NCBI GenBank assembly: GCA_033182465.1
Contig: CP137327.1
Span: 620,001-684,000, forward strand
DNA: 64,000 nt
From: Sanghuangporus weigelae
Taxonomy: Eukaryota > Basidiomycota > Agaricomycetes > Hymenochaetales > Hymenochaetaceae
Direction: 5' to 3'
Both the position numbers and the translations under genes were made by a program. Below are positions 12,135 to 24,392 of this stretch, piece after piece (position 1 is the first letter of the stretch; each line of letters starts with the position of its first letter). Under the pieces are notes generated by a model. The model did no database searches. It was not told the origin of the DNA and saw only the letters and a program-made list of their open reading frames with translations.

Positions 12135-14208
12135 TTAACCTTGAGGCGACATGCTGTTAGGGGTGAGACTAGTTACGTGAAAAAACTCGCGTGCTCCCGG
12201 CTTAAGATCAAGCTCGGTGGGGCTGATGCCCTCAAATGCACGGTCCTTCACCCGTCGCGAGCGAATCTCGCGCTGCGAGAGGTATTGGTACCAGATGCTG
12301 ATCAAATCTTTCGCAACGTAGAAGATCCCGAGGCCAATTGCGTTACGCCACCTAAAATTTCTGGATAAAAACAATATCAAAACACCGTATTAACATAAAA
12401 CATACCAAACGGGGTCTGCTTCGGTCCAAGCCGGAGTTCCTACAACCAGCGCCCGACAAGAAAGTAAGGTCATCGCACGCATCACTTGTCCGGTTGACAT
12501 ATCTTCCGGGAAGGAATACATTCTTATCATAGGGTAGTTTGGAGCCGACCCCGGAGGACGCACACCTAGGAAACGACATAATAATCGTCGTGGGGAAAAG
12601 AGGGAATAGTTCTTGAAGTTCAGAGTAGAATGCGCATTTGGAACATTCGGAAGCGCAAGACGCAGGAGGACCGATCCGGCAAAAGAAGCCAAGGGCGGGA
12701 CGATAAGTGCACTACCGACGATGTTTCCAATATACGTTGTCGTCAACTGAAGGCGTACTCGGGCTGCTGCATTGGCACCTCGCCCATCCCGCTGATCGCC
12801 ATTATGATTTGGGGGTGGATCAGCTTGCCGAACTCGCCCTTCAAGTATTCCTTCCGCAGGACGCTCGAGATTCTGTGCTGGGATCTGTTGCTGTTCTTCA
12901 GGGTCGTTTCGTACGGGAAGTTGAGCATGCTCAGCCGGGCGTTCTTCTATCGCAATCGGCCCTTCCTCTGCATCGTCAAGGAGAAGCCTAACATTATTAT
13001 CGTCATGAAGTTGATCCGCTTGGTCATTTGCAATAGCCGGAGCAGCAGGTTGCTGAGGTGCTCGCGGCACCCCATTCTCTTGTTCATCATCTTCCCCCTC
13101 AATCCGGATTTCCATCTGAAAATTGTCAAGCAGGCCTTCACGATCACCAGGATAGTCGTTGTTTCGAGGAAGGTCTCCTAGAATGAACTGCCGGTACTGT
13201 TCCATGCGGCGACCGTAGATAGAACGGACAAATCGAAGACCGACGGCAAAAACGAAAGGCGAAGGTGGCCAACTGAAGAGCAAGTCTCTAAATAGATCAG
13301 ATGAGATCCTATTGACACTTGCTGGATACTTGATTCTGGGTTGACCTCGGGTTGAGGAAGATAGACCAAGGAAAGAAAGAAAACTCCGTTCCCGGGAAGC
13401 GCCGCTTATTCTTGGAATGCTGGGCCAAATAGACATAAGGGAAGAGAGAGGTAGAGTATCACGAAAGCGTTTAGTCTTGCTCAGTACAAGACTGAAGGGA
13501 ATTAGAGGAAGTGCAAAGAATGCGGACAGTGGCCATTGTTCAATGTCCTCTCCGAGGATGAGGTCGTACATCTCTTGTCCAAGGAACTGACGTACAGCAT
13601 AGGCGCCGTATCCTGCACTACAGTACGCCATACTTTAAGTTCTGAAGCTGGGGATTGATATAAGAGGAAAAGGATACCTGAGGATATACACGCCTTGCGT
13701 GTACATGGCAAGTCAGAAGGTGAAATTATATAGTAAAGTAGTCACGCTTACCCGTACCGATAGAGGAGACACCCACAACCACGGTCAGAACAGTAACAAC
13801 CGTTCCACACTTTTGCAGGGCTCTGTTACCAAAGTCCAAAATACGTAGAACAACGGGATTCTCGCTCTCCAATTTGTACCGCTCGCCGCACTGTGGACAT
13901 TTTAGGATGAGCAACAGTGGCTTGTCCGGATTGGTCTCAGATGCCCTGATCCATTCTAGCAAACATTCCTCATGGGCTATTAAGGTGCATTTACAAGGAT
14001 GCACCCAGCGTTTTTGAGGTCTGGAAGGCTCTGCACCGTGTCAAATCGGCCTAAACGGGATGATATGTGATGCTACTCACTGTCGTATGTCTCTTCCTCA
14101 CGACAGATATAGCACTCCTTGACCTGAAAGACAGCGTCAACGATACATTGACAAGACAAGAGTATAGCAACGCACTCTCAGGTCGTTGACTGTGGGCAGC
14201 CGTTGCAT
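12135..14208 (-). CDS. RING-CH membrane E3 ubiquitin ligase
   Basis: This is a MARCH/Doa10-like RING-CH protein that would transfer ubiquitin to membrane proteins. The start is the ATG at 14208 (MQRLPTVNDL). The RING-CH finger spans exons 2-3: CYIC in the exon near 14120, then HPCKC, H-x2-C in IAHEECLLEW, and KCPQCGERY near 13890, giving C4HC3 spacing. Hydrophobic segments follow (VVTVLTVVVGVSSIGT, and later ALPLIPFSLVLS, FVFAVGLRF and SALIVPPLASFAGSVLL). The middle is acidic and Pro/Gln-rich. After the exon ending DPVW, the last exon begins WRNAIGLGIFYVAKDLI and contains YQYLSQREIRSRRVKDR, ending at the TGA at 12135. Organelle and substrates cannot be told. Confidence 0.88.
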
Positions 14209-15283
14209 CGAGTTTTGACTCCTGGAGGTACACCGTCAAGAACAATGTCTGTCGCGCCGTCGCGGCGTGACGCAGCGCACGAAGTGCTTATGCAGTTGTA
14301 CGTAAGTGTTACCGAATGTAGAAACAACGATCGATCAATTTGGACAGTGCTTCCGTCATGAACTCAATCTAAGAAATTCCACGAAAAGGGTCGAAATCGG
14401 CCTTAGGCCGACTCACAATTTACTCCGAAAGGTTGAGAATTGTCGTTGTACAACTCATGCCTTCTGTCAAGCTCGAATCTCGGGACTTCGCAATTTTTGG
14501 AGCCACTTCCACACTTGGCAACAACAGGTACCAAAGCTACGAAAATTTGAATGTGTACGGAACTATTGAACTAGCAGAGCAGAATTTGTCCGGTGCAGCC
14601 GATACAGTGGTCTTCTGTACGCTCTTCCTGCCTCCTTCTTTTTGAAGGGGAATGTTTGTTCTTAGGTTAATTCCTAGGCTTGAAATTTACTGTACTTCCG
14701 TCGATGCAACTCGGGCCTCAATTTCGAACAGATCATTGCCATTGTGGGTTCGAATACTTACGGATCCTTAAGACAAGGATCGTATGATACAGAAAGAAAA
14801 GAGAGACGAAGACACTGGTAGACTGGCGGTCAGTCTTTCCAAACGCTCGCACGTAAGATGTATTAGGGGGTAGCGTGAACCCCGGATCACCTGTGAGCCT
14901 GTTCTGGAACGGAAACTCCGATTCTCATAGGCTTACGGCACCAGCATCTTCAGCTCGACAAACTATGAGACTCCATTGGAAATGAAGGAGTACGAGTATT
15001 CCCAGGCAATGCCGCCGCATGGTGAGTTTCTCATTCTATGAGGCAATAGATCAATTAATCTATTTCAATATTGCCTAAGTCAAAGAAGCCATACAAAAGT
15101 ACAGCGTTCACCTTATCATCACCAATTTGATGTCGTTTATAAACTTGTAATGCATAGGCCGTCATATTTCATTCCTCATCCATCTATATTACAAAAAAGT
15201 TGCAAACCAATGAACGCGAGTACTAGAATACACAAAACATTTCTCCGTTCCTAAATCCATAAGATCCGGGCATCAGTTTTACT
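14209..15283. other. Intergenic gap
   Basis: About 1.1 kb between the RING-CH gene start and the stop of the serine-rich protein. A few small plus-strand open frames (around 14306-14645) show no motif. Nothing else is supported. Confidence 0.45.
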
Positions 15284-16709
15284 TTACGAATCGATATCCA
15301 TGTTGACTTCCTTAGATCTCCTGCGCCGGGCGACTGGTGCTCTGTCATGTTCTGTCCGTGTGCGGTGTCGCTCGCCGAGCACTGAGCCACTGTATGCCCC
15401 GCGTCCTTTACCAGTACAAAAAATTCCGAAGGTGCGTTGGAGCGGAGAATACGATGGGACAAGTATGTGGGAAGGTTCAGATTCATCGTCGTCTTCTGAA
15501 CTCGAGTCGGAATACTCGGCAGTGTCCAATTGGTCTCCGATATAGTGATCCCGGGCAATGTTCAAGCTGCCATGTGACTGCAAACCTTGAGGGAACTTAT
15601 AAGTTAATGAAGGCAGAGAGGAAATTTCGAATTTACCGTGCAGACTTATAGCCTCTCCTTGGCGTCGCTTGAAGTGCACAGTGTCATTCGAGATCGCCCG
15701 ACGTTTCGACAGAGCAGGACGCACTTTGTCCAGTTGTACGGAAGTACCACCGCGGGAATGACATACGGGACCATCAGATGGGTGTTTTGTTATTATTTCG
15801 CCAATATTTGAAGACCGCGCACTGAGCCGTATTGGAGCGGGGGGTGCTGCAGATAGCATACAAGACAGAATAAGTAGTTTTGTCTGTGTGAAAATATCTA
15901 CACGGTGCTTACGAAGCATGACATTAGGAGGAAGATTTGAGGAAGAGTCTTTAGGCAAGTATGAGCTAACGGACGATGTCGCCGGATGAACCGGCGCTGG
16001 ATTTGTCTCTGTCGAGCTGCCCTTGTACTCGGTACCTGGTTGTCTGGTGCTGCGAGTTTGAGAAGCACAGCCACCAAGTAACTCCTGTTTGTCCGCTTTC
16101 GTACTAACCCTAAGCTGAGTAGACAGAGGGAAAAGTAGGCGGTTAAGGCGCACTGCATTAAATTTAGGAGTCAGTCCCAATCATGGCTCATTTGCCTCAG
16201 GATGTAAGAGGTAACCGGATTATCAAATCGTTTCACCTTGGAGATCTTTTGATTCTAGGCGGGCATTATGACTGTGCGCCTGGAGCTGCAATAAAAGGCC
16301 GAAGTATGCGGCCTTATACGCAGACAAATAATCAGGACATGAGGAAAACGTATGCAAGCTAATGCCATTATTCTGTAGCGTAGCCTTCGCCACCTAAAAG
16401 CGCCATTGATGAGCTACTATTCTCACGCCGCACCAAAACAATTTTAAAGTTGCTACTTAGAAGGCAACTTACTTCGACAAATGAAATTAACTGCGCACGC
16501 ATAAGAGATTTGTGTGATGTCAGTCATCAGACGATCAGATGCGCATGACAAGTAAGAGCTTAACGAACCTCTTCCGGATTGGAGATGAGGAAGGAAGGTG
16601 ACGAGTGAAGAAGCATTGTGCGAAGCTCTGCGACTGCCTCGAGATATTCTGCCAGGGCTGAGAGCCGAGTTCTCAGGCTGGCGGAAGAAGTCGAGTTGTA
16701 TCGAGCCAT
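15284..16709 (-). CDS. Unrecognised multi-exon serine-rich protein
   Basis: I do not recognise this protein. A coherent gene emerges from the splice signals: exon 1 16709-16569 (47 codons, MARYNSTSSASLRTRLSALA, ending ISNPEE); an 18-base exon 16490-16473 (LISFVE); exon 3 16393-16237 (VAKATLQNNG ... LESKDLQ); then an exon from 16152 (VRLNRLLFPLSTQLRVSTK). At least one more intron (near the GTAAGC at about 15915) is likely. The N-terminal about 110 residues look helical and folded. The rest is Ser/Pro-rich and probably disordered, with an acidic SDSSSEDDDESE run and a basic tail (RRRRSKEVNMDIDS). No membrane helix or enzyme motif is seen. It could be a regulator or scaffold, but that is not shown. 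Confidence 0.62.
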
Positions 16710-17720
16710 CTAGTGGCTGATGAAGTCCGGCTGAGGATCAGGACCGAAACTATGGAATCAAAAGGAAGAAAGGCAGGGTAACTCCGGGATGGATAAGAGC
16801 TTAGTCGTTAGAAGCGGACGGCGAATAGCAACATAGAATGTGGGAGATAAATAGCAGATGAGAGATGTATCACAAAGGAGAAACGGAGAAACGGAGCTGA
16901 ACTGATATGGTGGTCAAGAGCCAAGGGGAACGGTTAGTTCCAAAACTGCAGGCGGATCTACAGCGCTAACGGGCTGTGCCGAGATTGTTGAAGAAACAAC
17001 TTCTACAGAGCTAACGAAGCATGACTGAGTTCACTGGGCTGTGGCACAGATGACCCATCACATTAAATAATGATATGATAATAGCACTGTCTGGCCCGTG
17101 GCCCTTATCTGCGGCCAGCCGTCGCCATCGGGCGAGCCTTGATCGGCCTGAGCCCAGCTAGGTATTTACCATAAGTGAAAATATTGTAAAAGGCGTCGCC
17201 GACGGAACACGACGCGTGTTTGAGTCAAGATTTTCCCTCGAAGAAATTTTCTATATTTGGCATATGCGGCGATTCACACGCTGTTGCTACATCGTCAGAT
17301 TCTTCTCGATCTTTCCTACTTCCAACAAAGATGACTGTCCAAGATGAGAAAAGGGGCACTTTGTGTGCGGATTCTTAGCGTTCGAGCTCGCTGAGCTGTA
17401 TCACGGAAGCCGTACACGTATTCAGCTTACATGTTTCCAATGAATGGAAGCACCTGCCACAAGAGCAATTGGTGCCGCGAGTCAAGCGCAATCGGATAGG
17501 CTTTGTCCAACCATCAGAAGTAGATATCACGACTACAGTAGATGATTGAGCGAACCAGCAAAGCATCATATCAGACTTAAGTAAAGTGCTTTGTGGTTTA
17601 GCAACCTGACTCAAGGTGCGAATGTAATACAGCAATTTCTTAGAATCACTAATCATGCTTGTGATCTATAACTGCTTGATCCAGAAAGCAAGTATTATCC
17701 CCTATGTGTGCACGAACTTA
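16710..17720. other. Intergenic gap
   Basis: One kilobase between the MCM10 stop and the start of the serine-rich gene. A 93-codon minus-strand frame (17375-17656) has no recognisable motif and no clear splice partner. Otherwise I see nothing. Confidence 0.4.
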
Positions 17721-20320
17721 TTATACACACGCCAATGCGGTCACCATCCTCTCTTCCGTTTCCGTACTTGGCGGAGCTGGCTCAATCTCAAGATCGCTCT
17801 CGGTGTCACTGTCAGCAGTCGATACTGAAGAAACCCTTTTTTTGACCAATTCAGATCGCTTTAATTTGTTCACCGAAGACGTAGGCAAGCAGATTGAGTC
17901 CATAGCAACGGTATGATCGCCGGCCCCCCCTTGCTGCAGAGGCAATGATGACTCGGTAGGTGAAGCTGCAACTGGGTTGATTCGTAGATGAGAGACAGCC
18001 ACGCCAGACCGAACTTTGGGACCTGGAGGAGGACCTAACTGGATGTCGCGATTCTGACTCGCCAGTTTTCCAAGCTGTGACATCCATCGAGTTTATGGAA
18101 CACGATTAGAAAATGAATAGATCAGATTCAAGAGATGCCTTACTTTGCTCGTTCCGTCCGCGGTTTTCGGTTTTACTCCCGATTTCCTTGCACCGTACGC
18201 TTTTATTGTCGGATCGAACCCAAGACGCTTGATCAGTTCAGCAGAATATGCCTTGCGTTGAAGCTCTGCATTGTCGCCATCCTCTTCCCCTGCCGGAGCG
18301 GCCGTCTGGCTTCCAGCCACGGCAGCTTTTGAGTCGCATCTAGCCTTTGTCACAGCCTGTCGTGCCTTCTGTACGACCGTCAATGCTTCCCTAGATGCTT
18401 CAGCGCCACCTACACCCGCGCTATGCGAACTGCTCTTGCCGAGGAGTTCAGTTAGTACTTTATCCTCCTTTGTGTCTGCTTTGCGACGCGCGCGAGCTTG
18501 CTCCTCACGGCCCATTGTATTGCCGACATTGCCAAGGGTTTGCGCACGACCAGAAGATGCGACAAACCCGCCTACGACAAAAGTTGCTTCTCCGTCCATT
18601 CCTCGGCTCGCAGGATCAGGTTTCAGACCCCACTGCCGCGCAAGATCAAACTCGGACTTGCGCTTGTGCGCGGTAGTGGACAAACCAGACGTCCTGCAGC
18701 TCGAAATTAGATTATAGCATTGTGGATCACAGATATACACAGACAAACCCTATTGAGAACTCTGGTCGTGCTGCTCTCGTGCGCATCACTGCAGCCTGTA
18801 TGTGGTATTCGCAGACATCTCCGGTAGGCTTGGAATTTGATGCCCCGTGGTTGATACGTCTGTCCACCCAAGACCCACAAGGTTTACCATCACGTTTGAG
18901 GACGGTACATCTACCCAAGTCTGATGCAATGCCGATTATAGCAACAGCAGAGGAGGACGGCGGGGTGAGGGCTAGAATTGTCGAGGTTGAAGAAGGATTC
19001 TTGCTATTCTGTCTCACGCATGATTGATTACACAAAAACTAATCGGTGCAGCCAGAATAGAAGACTTACTGTGAACGGTTTCAGAACCTTTGGATTCAAT
19101 AGGGCGATGACAGTGCCTTCTCTAAGCCCAGGAAAGCACTCCTCAAATGCGCCACCACTTCCCCCACGCCAAATTTTCCGGATCTTCTCCTTGTTGCCGT
19201 TCTTGTCGATGAGTTTATCGTAGTAGTCTGACTCAAATAGTAGAAGTGAGAGTTGTGCATCTCCCCGAAGCGATCCACGGGAGGAATCCGATGATGATCC
19301 CCAGGTCCGGGAACGATGGCCAAGATCAACGAGTCTGAGATGCACGTATTTCTTTGCTCCCTTGCGGGCGGTGTCTTCATCTTCCTCATCAGCGTCCTTT
19401 TTGCGCTTGCTTTCGCGGCTGTTGTCCTTTCCCAGGTCATCTTCATTCACCTCGTTTTGTCGTTTGTTGTACGCCAAGTTTCCAGGGCCACTCGTGAACT
19501 TGACATCGCCACGCTCTGCAACAACAGCAATAGTAACCCAATCACCCTCGACAGCTACCTCATATGCCTGTTTGTTCGCTTGCAGACGTACGACGGAGTA
19601 CAGCAAAGATGGGGGTAGATAATAGCGGCCGGAAAGGTGATCTTGCAAAGACGCGTGTGATAGTATGCGCTCCCTACAGGTAACGTAAACCACAATGGGA
19701 ATTGGAATAGAAGTCCAAAATGACAGACTTACTTTAACCGTATACCGGAATTTGGCTCAATTTTGCTGAAGTCAGGATCGTCCGGAATAGACTTATGCTC
19801 CGCAGGCCCTGGTACGAGATCCTCTATGATCGCTAGTCTATCATCACGGGCCGGCACGTTGGCGTCCTCCGAGGCTGTCGGCGCCGCCGGTCTTTCCTCA
19901 AACCCTTCCGTACGTGTAAGAGCCTCTCTAACAGCATTTTCCCTGGCGTTAAGGGATTTTAGTTGTGAGATGAACAATGACTTGTCAGAGACTGTCGATG
20001 GCGCCGGGTGCATCGAGCAGGTGCTAGGTGCGACTTTCTGTACAGCGTTGGGGACCGGGCGGTGTCGTGTCTGTAGATGATTTCGAGCTCCACCTGTGGG
20101 AGATTGGGAGCGCCGGCGCGCCGCAGGCCTCTTACCTACAGTCAATTAGCGGCTGAATCAGTCTAGGAAAGACTATTCGCGTACGAGGAGAAGGCGTCGC
20201 AGGCGCAAGCAAGTTAGCTTGTTCTGATCGTCGTCGTTTCGCTGGCGGTGTCTGTGGTGCCTCGGCAAGCTTTGCTTGTAGTGCTTCTATTTGTTGTTTA
20301 ATCTCTTCTCTGCTTGCCAT
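17721..20320 (-). CDS. mcm10: DNA replication factor Mcm10
   Basis: Mcm10 binds the CMG helicase and DNA polymerase alpha/primase and is needed for origin firing. The start at 20320 gives MASREEIKQQIEALQAKLAE, a short coiled coil. After a basic linker come the OB-fold region (DDPDFSKIEPNSGIRLK, then RYYLPPSLLYSVVRLQ, and GDWVTIAVVAERG with an acidic/Lys insert, then KYVHLRLVDLG, LLLFESDYYD and FPGLREGTVIALLNPKVL) and the Mcm10 zinc finger (GRCTVLKRDGKPCGSWVD ... GDVCEYHIQ, i.e. C-x9-C ... C-x2-H). The conserved KRKSEFDLARQWGLKPDP and AELIKRLGFDPT segments lie near 18650 and 18230. It has several exons with short introns. The acidic tail TADSDTESDLEIEP is the last part before the stop at 17721. 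The gene looks complete. Confidence 0.93.
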
Positions 20321-20567
20321 GCGGATGCAGGCGTGGTGGATGAAGACGGAGCAGTAGCTAAAATTGGTGGTCCCACACATTCAGCGACCCGCGTGACGTT
20401 AGATGGCACGCGTTGTTTACACATATGTACGCGGTACTTACATAATATACAGAGGCTGTGAGGGCTTATTCATTGACGGTGCAATACGTTATCGTACAGA
20501 AACTTTGCTTTGTTGACAATATGAAATCACATTTGCGTAGAGTAGTAGATTCTAATGTTACAAGCAA

Positions 20568-20686
20568 GACTTCCTCTCGATACCATTTATTAGCTTTCTA
20601 CTTTGTGTAGGTACAGAGAACGAGAAAATAAATAAATGGTACCTACGCAAAGCGAGAAAGCTAATAAATGGTATCGAGAGGAAGTC
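20568..20686. repeat. 119-bp near-perfect palindrome (MITE-like)
   Basis: Bases 20568-20599 are the exact reverse complement of 20655-20686 (32 bases each side). Pairing continues imperfectly inward for about 15 more bases on each side (20600-20614 with 20638-20654), leaving a short A-rich loop. It lies between the MCM10 start (20320) and the stop of the DUF6699 gene (20836). It could be a miniature inverted-repeat element or a structured RNA/cruciform site. I see no certain target-site duplication. Confidence 0.8.
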
Positions 20687-20835
20687 ATAGTATTTGCGAG
20701 GCGGGTGGGCAAAGCAATAGCTAGTACACGGGTATATGGAGACTAACAAATACGCGATGACAAGGTCAGACGTCAGTAATTCTGCGGAATTGCAATGTAG
20801 CATCATGGACTTACACACAAATTCTGATTCGGACC

Positions 20836-21351
20836 TCAATGGGATTTCTTAATCACGAGTTCGAAGTCGTCCTTCCCTCTCCATGACGGCTGTAATCCAT
20901 AGTATTTCGTATTTCCGAGAAGCAGGTCGATTCCTCTGGGACCCCGACATAGTTGATAATCCCGATCACGAGATGATCTAGCACGTTTCTTGAACTCTTC
21001 TGTCACCAGACGGTAGTCGTGCCTCGACAGCTTAGATAGGTCACTACGAGACACCGGTTCGTGCAACTTTTGGTGAATCATATGAAGAAGCTGACCCACG
21101 GAAATGTAGTAGTGGTGCTTGACATCGACGAGTAATTCAATGTGGGGTAAAGGGCGTATCAGGATGCGCAGATGGCGCGCCCCTTCCTCTGTCGCAGGCT
21201 CGAAAAGATCGATGTCTTTATACATCGGCGCGGGTGTCGTAACAGTGTGCAGATCGGGTTTGACCCGGAAGTCGTAGATTAATCCAGAGCATAGTCTGGG
21301 TTGCCAGCGCATGCGGACGGCAAGAGGATCAGCGAGTACGTGATGCCACAT
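20836..21351 (-). CDS. DUF6699 domain protein (2 of 4)
   Basis: An intronless 171-residue protein with the clearest DUF6699 layout in the window. It shows WHHVLADPLAVRMRWQPR at the start, then YDFRVKPD, LFEPATEEG, LRILIRPLPHIELLVDV, the YISVGQLLHMIHQKLHEPVS block, LSRHDYRLVTEEFKKRAR, then GPRGIDLLLGNTKYYGLQP. These match the family's 'PaT.P....l.I', 'vTvgdVl..Ih..L..pvs' and 'G.rr.D.L.g...f.GL' elements. The size is near the domain itself, so it is a single-domain protein. Function is unknown. The ATG at 21351 is the only good start. Confidence 0.78.
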   Translation of the reverse strand: MWHHVLADPLAVRMRWQPRLCSGLIYDFRVKPDLHTVTTPAPMYKDIDLFEPATEEGARHLRILIRPLPHIELLVDVKHHYYISVGQLLHMIHQKLHEPVSRSDLSKLSRHDYRLVTEEFKKRARSSRDRDYQLCRGPRGIDLLLGNTKYYGLQPSWRGKDDFELVIKKSH

Positions 21352-22656
21352 ACTTAAGCAGTTTGAGAGTTTTAGAACTGGAAGATTACAAGAATGCGAA
21401 GTGTGGGTGAGGTGCTAATCAGGCGCCCTCTTCTGGTCCAACTCGCCCTCCTTTTATACTGTACTCGGACCCGACCCAAAAGTCTCCGCCACGGCTATTT
21501 ACTAACGAATGAAGCTTTCATAGTAAGCGTCAATGCACCGCCCCGCAGGACGATAACAAGTTCTCTATGCCACGATCCATGTCACAAGATGGATGAAGAC
21601 AGGTAAGTTGTGTGGCCTTGGGCTTCTAGAACAGCGAAGTTTTAGGGAAGCAAGTTGCGAGCGTCATGGCTGCGCACAGCAGTATGATACATCATCAAGT
21701 GGCATAAACATAAATAGGCCAGAGCAAATTTCGTGGCTTATCGGCACATACGCCTAGGAGCAGCTATGCACAAACCTAAGGGTGTGCTCTCCAGTTTGTC
21801 ACAGTTCTTCTTTCATATAATGGCTGAAGGTTAAAGGCAAAAAGACTGAGTCACTGTGCGCCGGCTGGAGCGATTGGAATGGGAAGAGAAGACTCACCAG
21901 GCGCGGAGGCGTCTAATGCATTTCTCAGAAAGCGCGCGGGCCTTACAATCGGCTATGCCGCTGTATTTGTACTTCAGCCGCGTAAGGCTGTGAAGGACTA
22001 TCGCGGAACAGAGCATCGGAGGGGAGGAGGAAATAGAAAAGTCTGCCCAAAGGCCGCAAGCCATGTAGACTCAAGGGACGAAGAGATTCGGCTGCGATCC
22101 ATTTCATGGTACGTCGTACCGCAGCTACGAAAGTGAAGGGCTGCCGAATATAGATGCAATTCCCTTCTTGACAAAAGTGAGTCAGGAAAGTCCCCTCATG
22201 AAATGGAGGCGCTTTCTCTAGGGCCAATTCTCTCGTAGACAAGACAGAAAACATATAAGATAAGTCGCGATAGGCACAAGAGACGCGTCATACTCGTTCC
22301 GAAGCTACCTTTTTGTTCTTGCTGATTTAACAGGCCATGATGATCACGCACAGCCTGTAGATAAGTTGTCTACCCCTGAGATGATGCAAGATACCAACCA
22401 CGATTCGCACATATCATGCGGAAAGAAGCAACAAAGGGATCACAAAGGCCCGGGTTATCTACAAACAAGATAGATGGCGATGCAAGCATTACGAGGTACC
22501 CAGTAAATAACGAAAAGAGTTTATTTGTCGAAGTTTGAGTCATGTGTGGAGTCACGTGGTGAACGCTTGCCCATCACAAACCAAACCTTGCTTCACTCCT
22601 CTTCAAAGTTGCTTGGAATATTTTCTCCCGTTCTTTCGGTTGCTCTAAGATTTAAA
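21352..22656. other. 1.3-kb divergent intergenic region
   Basis: Lies between the DUF6699 gene (minus) and the eIF2-gamma gene (plus), and should contain both promoters. Short plus-strand frames (21394-21606 and 21879-22136) carry no motif. No repeat or RNA gene was seen. Confidence 0.5.
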
Positions 22657-24392
22657 ATGTCTGAAACACGACAAAAGCCGCACGAAAATTCTGACTCTGA
22701 GGAGGAATCGGAAGATGAAGAAATTCAGACTGTCACAATCGATCCGACAAAATTGACGCCCTTGTCCCCAGAAGTCATCTCAAAGCAGGTGCGAGTAGCT
22801 TGTGCCATTGAACGATGATTTTTGGTTTGGCTTATGCATTCTATTCCTACCAGGCGACGATAAATCTTGGTATGCATGCCCCAGAGACTGCGTAGATTCA
22901 ACGCATATGCTCATCATGTCGGTTCGGAATGCTGCAGGAACGATCGGGCATGTCGCTCACGGGAAATCAACGGTGGTGAAAGCCATCTCGGGAGTGATGA
23001 CTGTCCGATTTAAAAACGAGCTCGTGCGGAACATCACCATCAAGCTAGGTTATGCGAATGCGAAGGTGCGTCTTTTAGATTCCTGCCTTTATAGGACTCA
23101 TCGTCTGAGCTTTCCAAACGTGTATGTTAGATCTACAAATGTGAAAATGAAGCTTGTCCGAGGCCAGGCTGTTACCGATCCTACCCATCAAGTAAAGAAG
23201 ACAACCCTCCATGCGAGCGACCAGGGTGCGGTCACCGTATGAAACTCCTACGCCACGTCTCTTTCGTCGATTGCCCCGGACATGATATTCTCATGGCCAC
23301 TATGCTGAACGGCGCGGCCGTCATGGACGCTGCGCTCCTGCTTATTGCCGGAAACGAAACGTGCCCGCAACCTCAGACATCTGAACATCTGGCCGCCGTG
23401 GAGATCATGAAACTGCAACACATCATCATCTTGCAGAATAAAGTCGATCTGATCAAAGAAGCAAGCGCTCTTGAACATCAAAAGAGTATAACCGCTTTCG
23501 TAAAAGGTCAGAAATCCCTCATGTTGCCTGTTCTATAGGGATTCGAAGACTGATTGAGCACCCATCTCAGGAACCGTCGCGGAATCGTCCCCCATCGTCC
23601 CCATCTCGGCACAACTAAAATACAACATCGACGCCGTAAACGAATACATCGTCAAACGGATCCCAATCCCCGTTCGGGACTTTACCACCTCCCCCAGACT
23701 AATTGTCATCCGGTCCTTCGACGTGAACAAACCGGGTGCAGAAGTAGACGAGCTCAAAGGCGGTGTAGCGGGAGGGTCGATCCTCACAGGCGTGCTCACC
23801 CTCATGCGAGTTGAAATTCGTCCCGGCATCGTTACGAAGGACGCACAGGGCCGGAATCGCTGCAAACCGATCTTTAGTAGGATCGTCTCACTTCACGCAG
23901 AGAATAACCAGCTGCAGTTTGCTGTACCAGGCGGACTCATTGGTGTAGGCACTATGATTGACCCGACGCTGTGCCGTGCGGACAGACTCGTCGGGCAGGT
24001 CCTCGGTGCTCCCGGGAAGCTACCAAATATCTTCACAGGTGCGCAAAAGACTTCTTTCCTTTAATACACTTACTGAGGGACAGGTGATGCCGATAGAACT
24101 TGAGATCAGCTTATTCCTCCTTCGCCGTCTCCTAGGAGTCAAATCTGAAGACAAGAAGACGACGAAAGTAACAAAGCTCGTAAAGAACGAGCTCCTACTC
24201 ATCAACATCGGGTCGACCTCGACTGGTGGACGTGTTATCAGTGTCAAGGCTGACCTTGCCAAGATCCAGCTCACCTCGCCTGCTTGCACCGAGATTGGCG
24301 AGAAGGTTGCTCTGTCCCGACGTATCGAGAAGCATTGGCGACTCGTCGGGTGGGGTAGCGTACAAAGGGGAACTATACTGGAAGTAGATTGA
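22657..24392 (+). CDS. gcd11: Translation initiation factor eIF2 gamma subunit
   Basis: This is the GTPase subunit of eIF2, which carries initiator Met-tRNA to the ribosome. Six exons join in frame: 22657-22788, 22854-22869 (16 bases), 22938-23065, 23131-23506, 23571-24038 and 24097-24392, giving 471 residues. After an acidic leader come G1 GHVAHGKST, switch and DCPGHD (G3), NKVD (G4), the zinc-binding pairs [13 protein letters not shown] and [25 protein letters not shown] (G5 region), domain II ([20 protein letters not shown]) and domain III ending [18 protein letters not shown]. Several nearly invariant positions differ: [11 protein letters not shown] instead of ELERNITI, and a shortened [13 protein letters not shown] in place of the usual 'kLGdEIEIRPG'. 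It may be a diverged paralogue or simply this species' copy. Confidence 0.94.
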
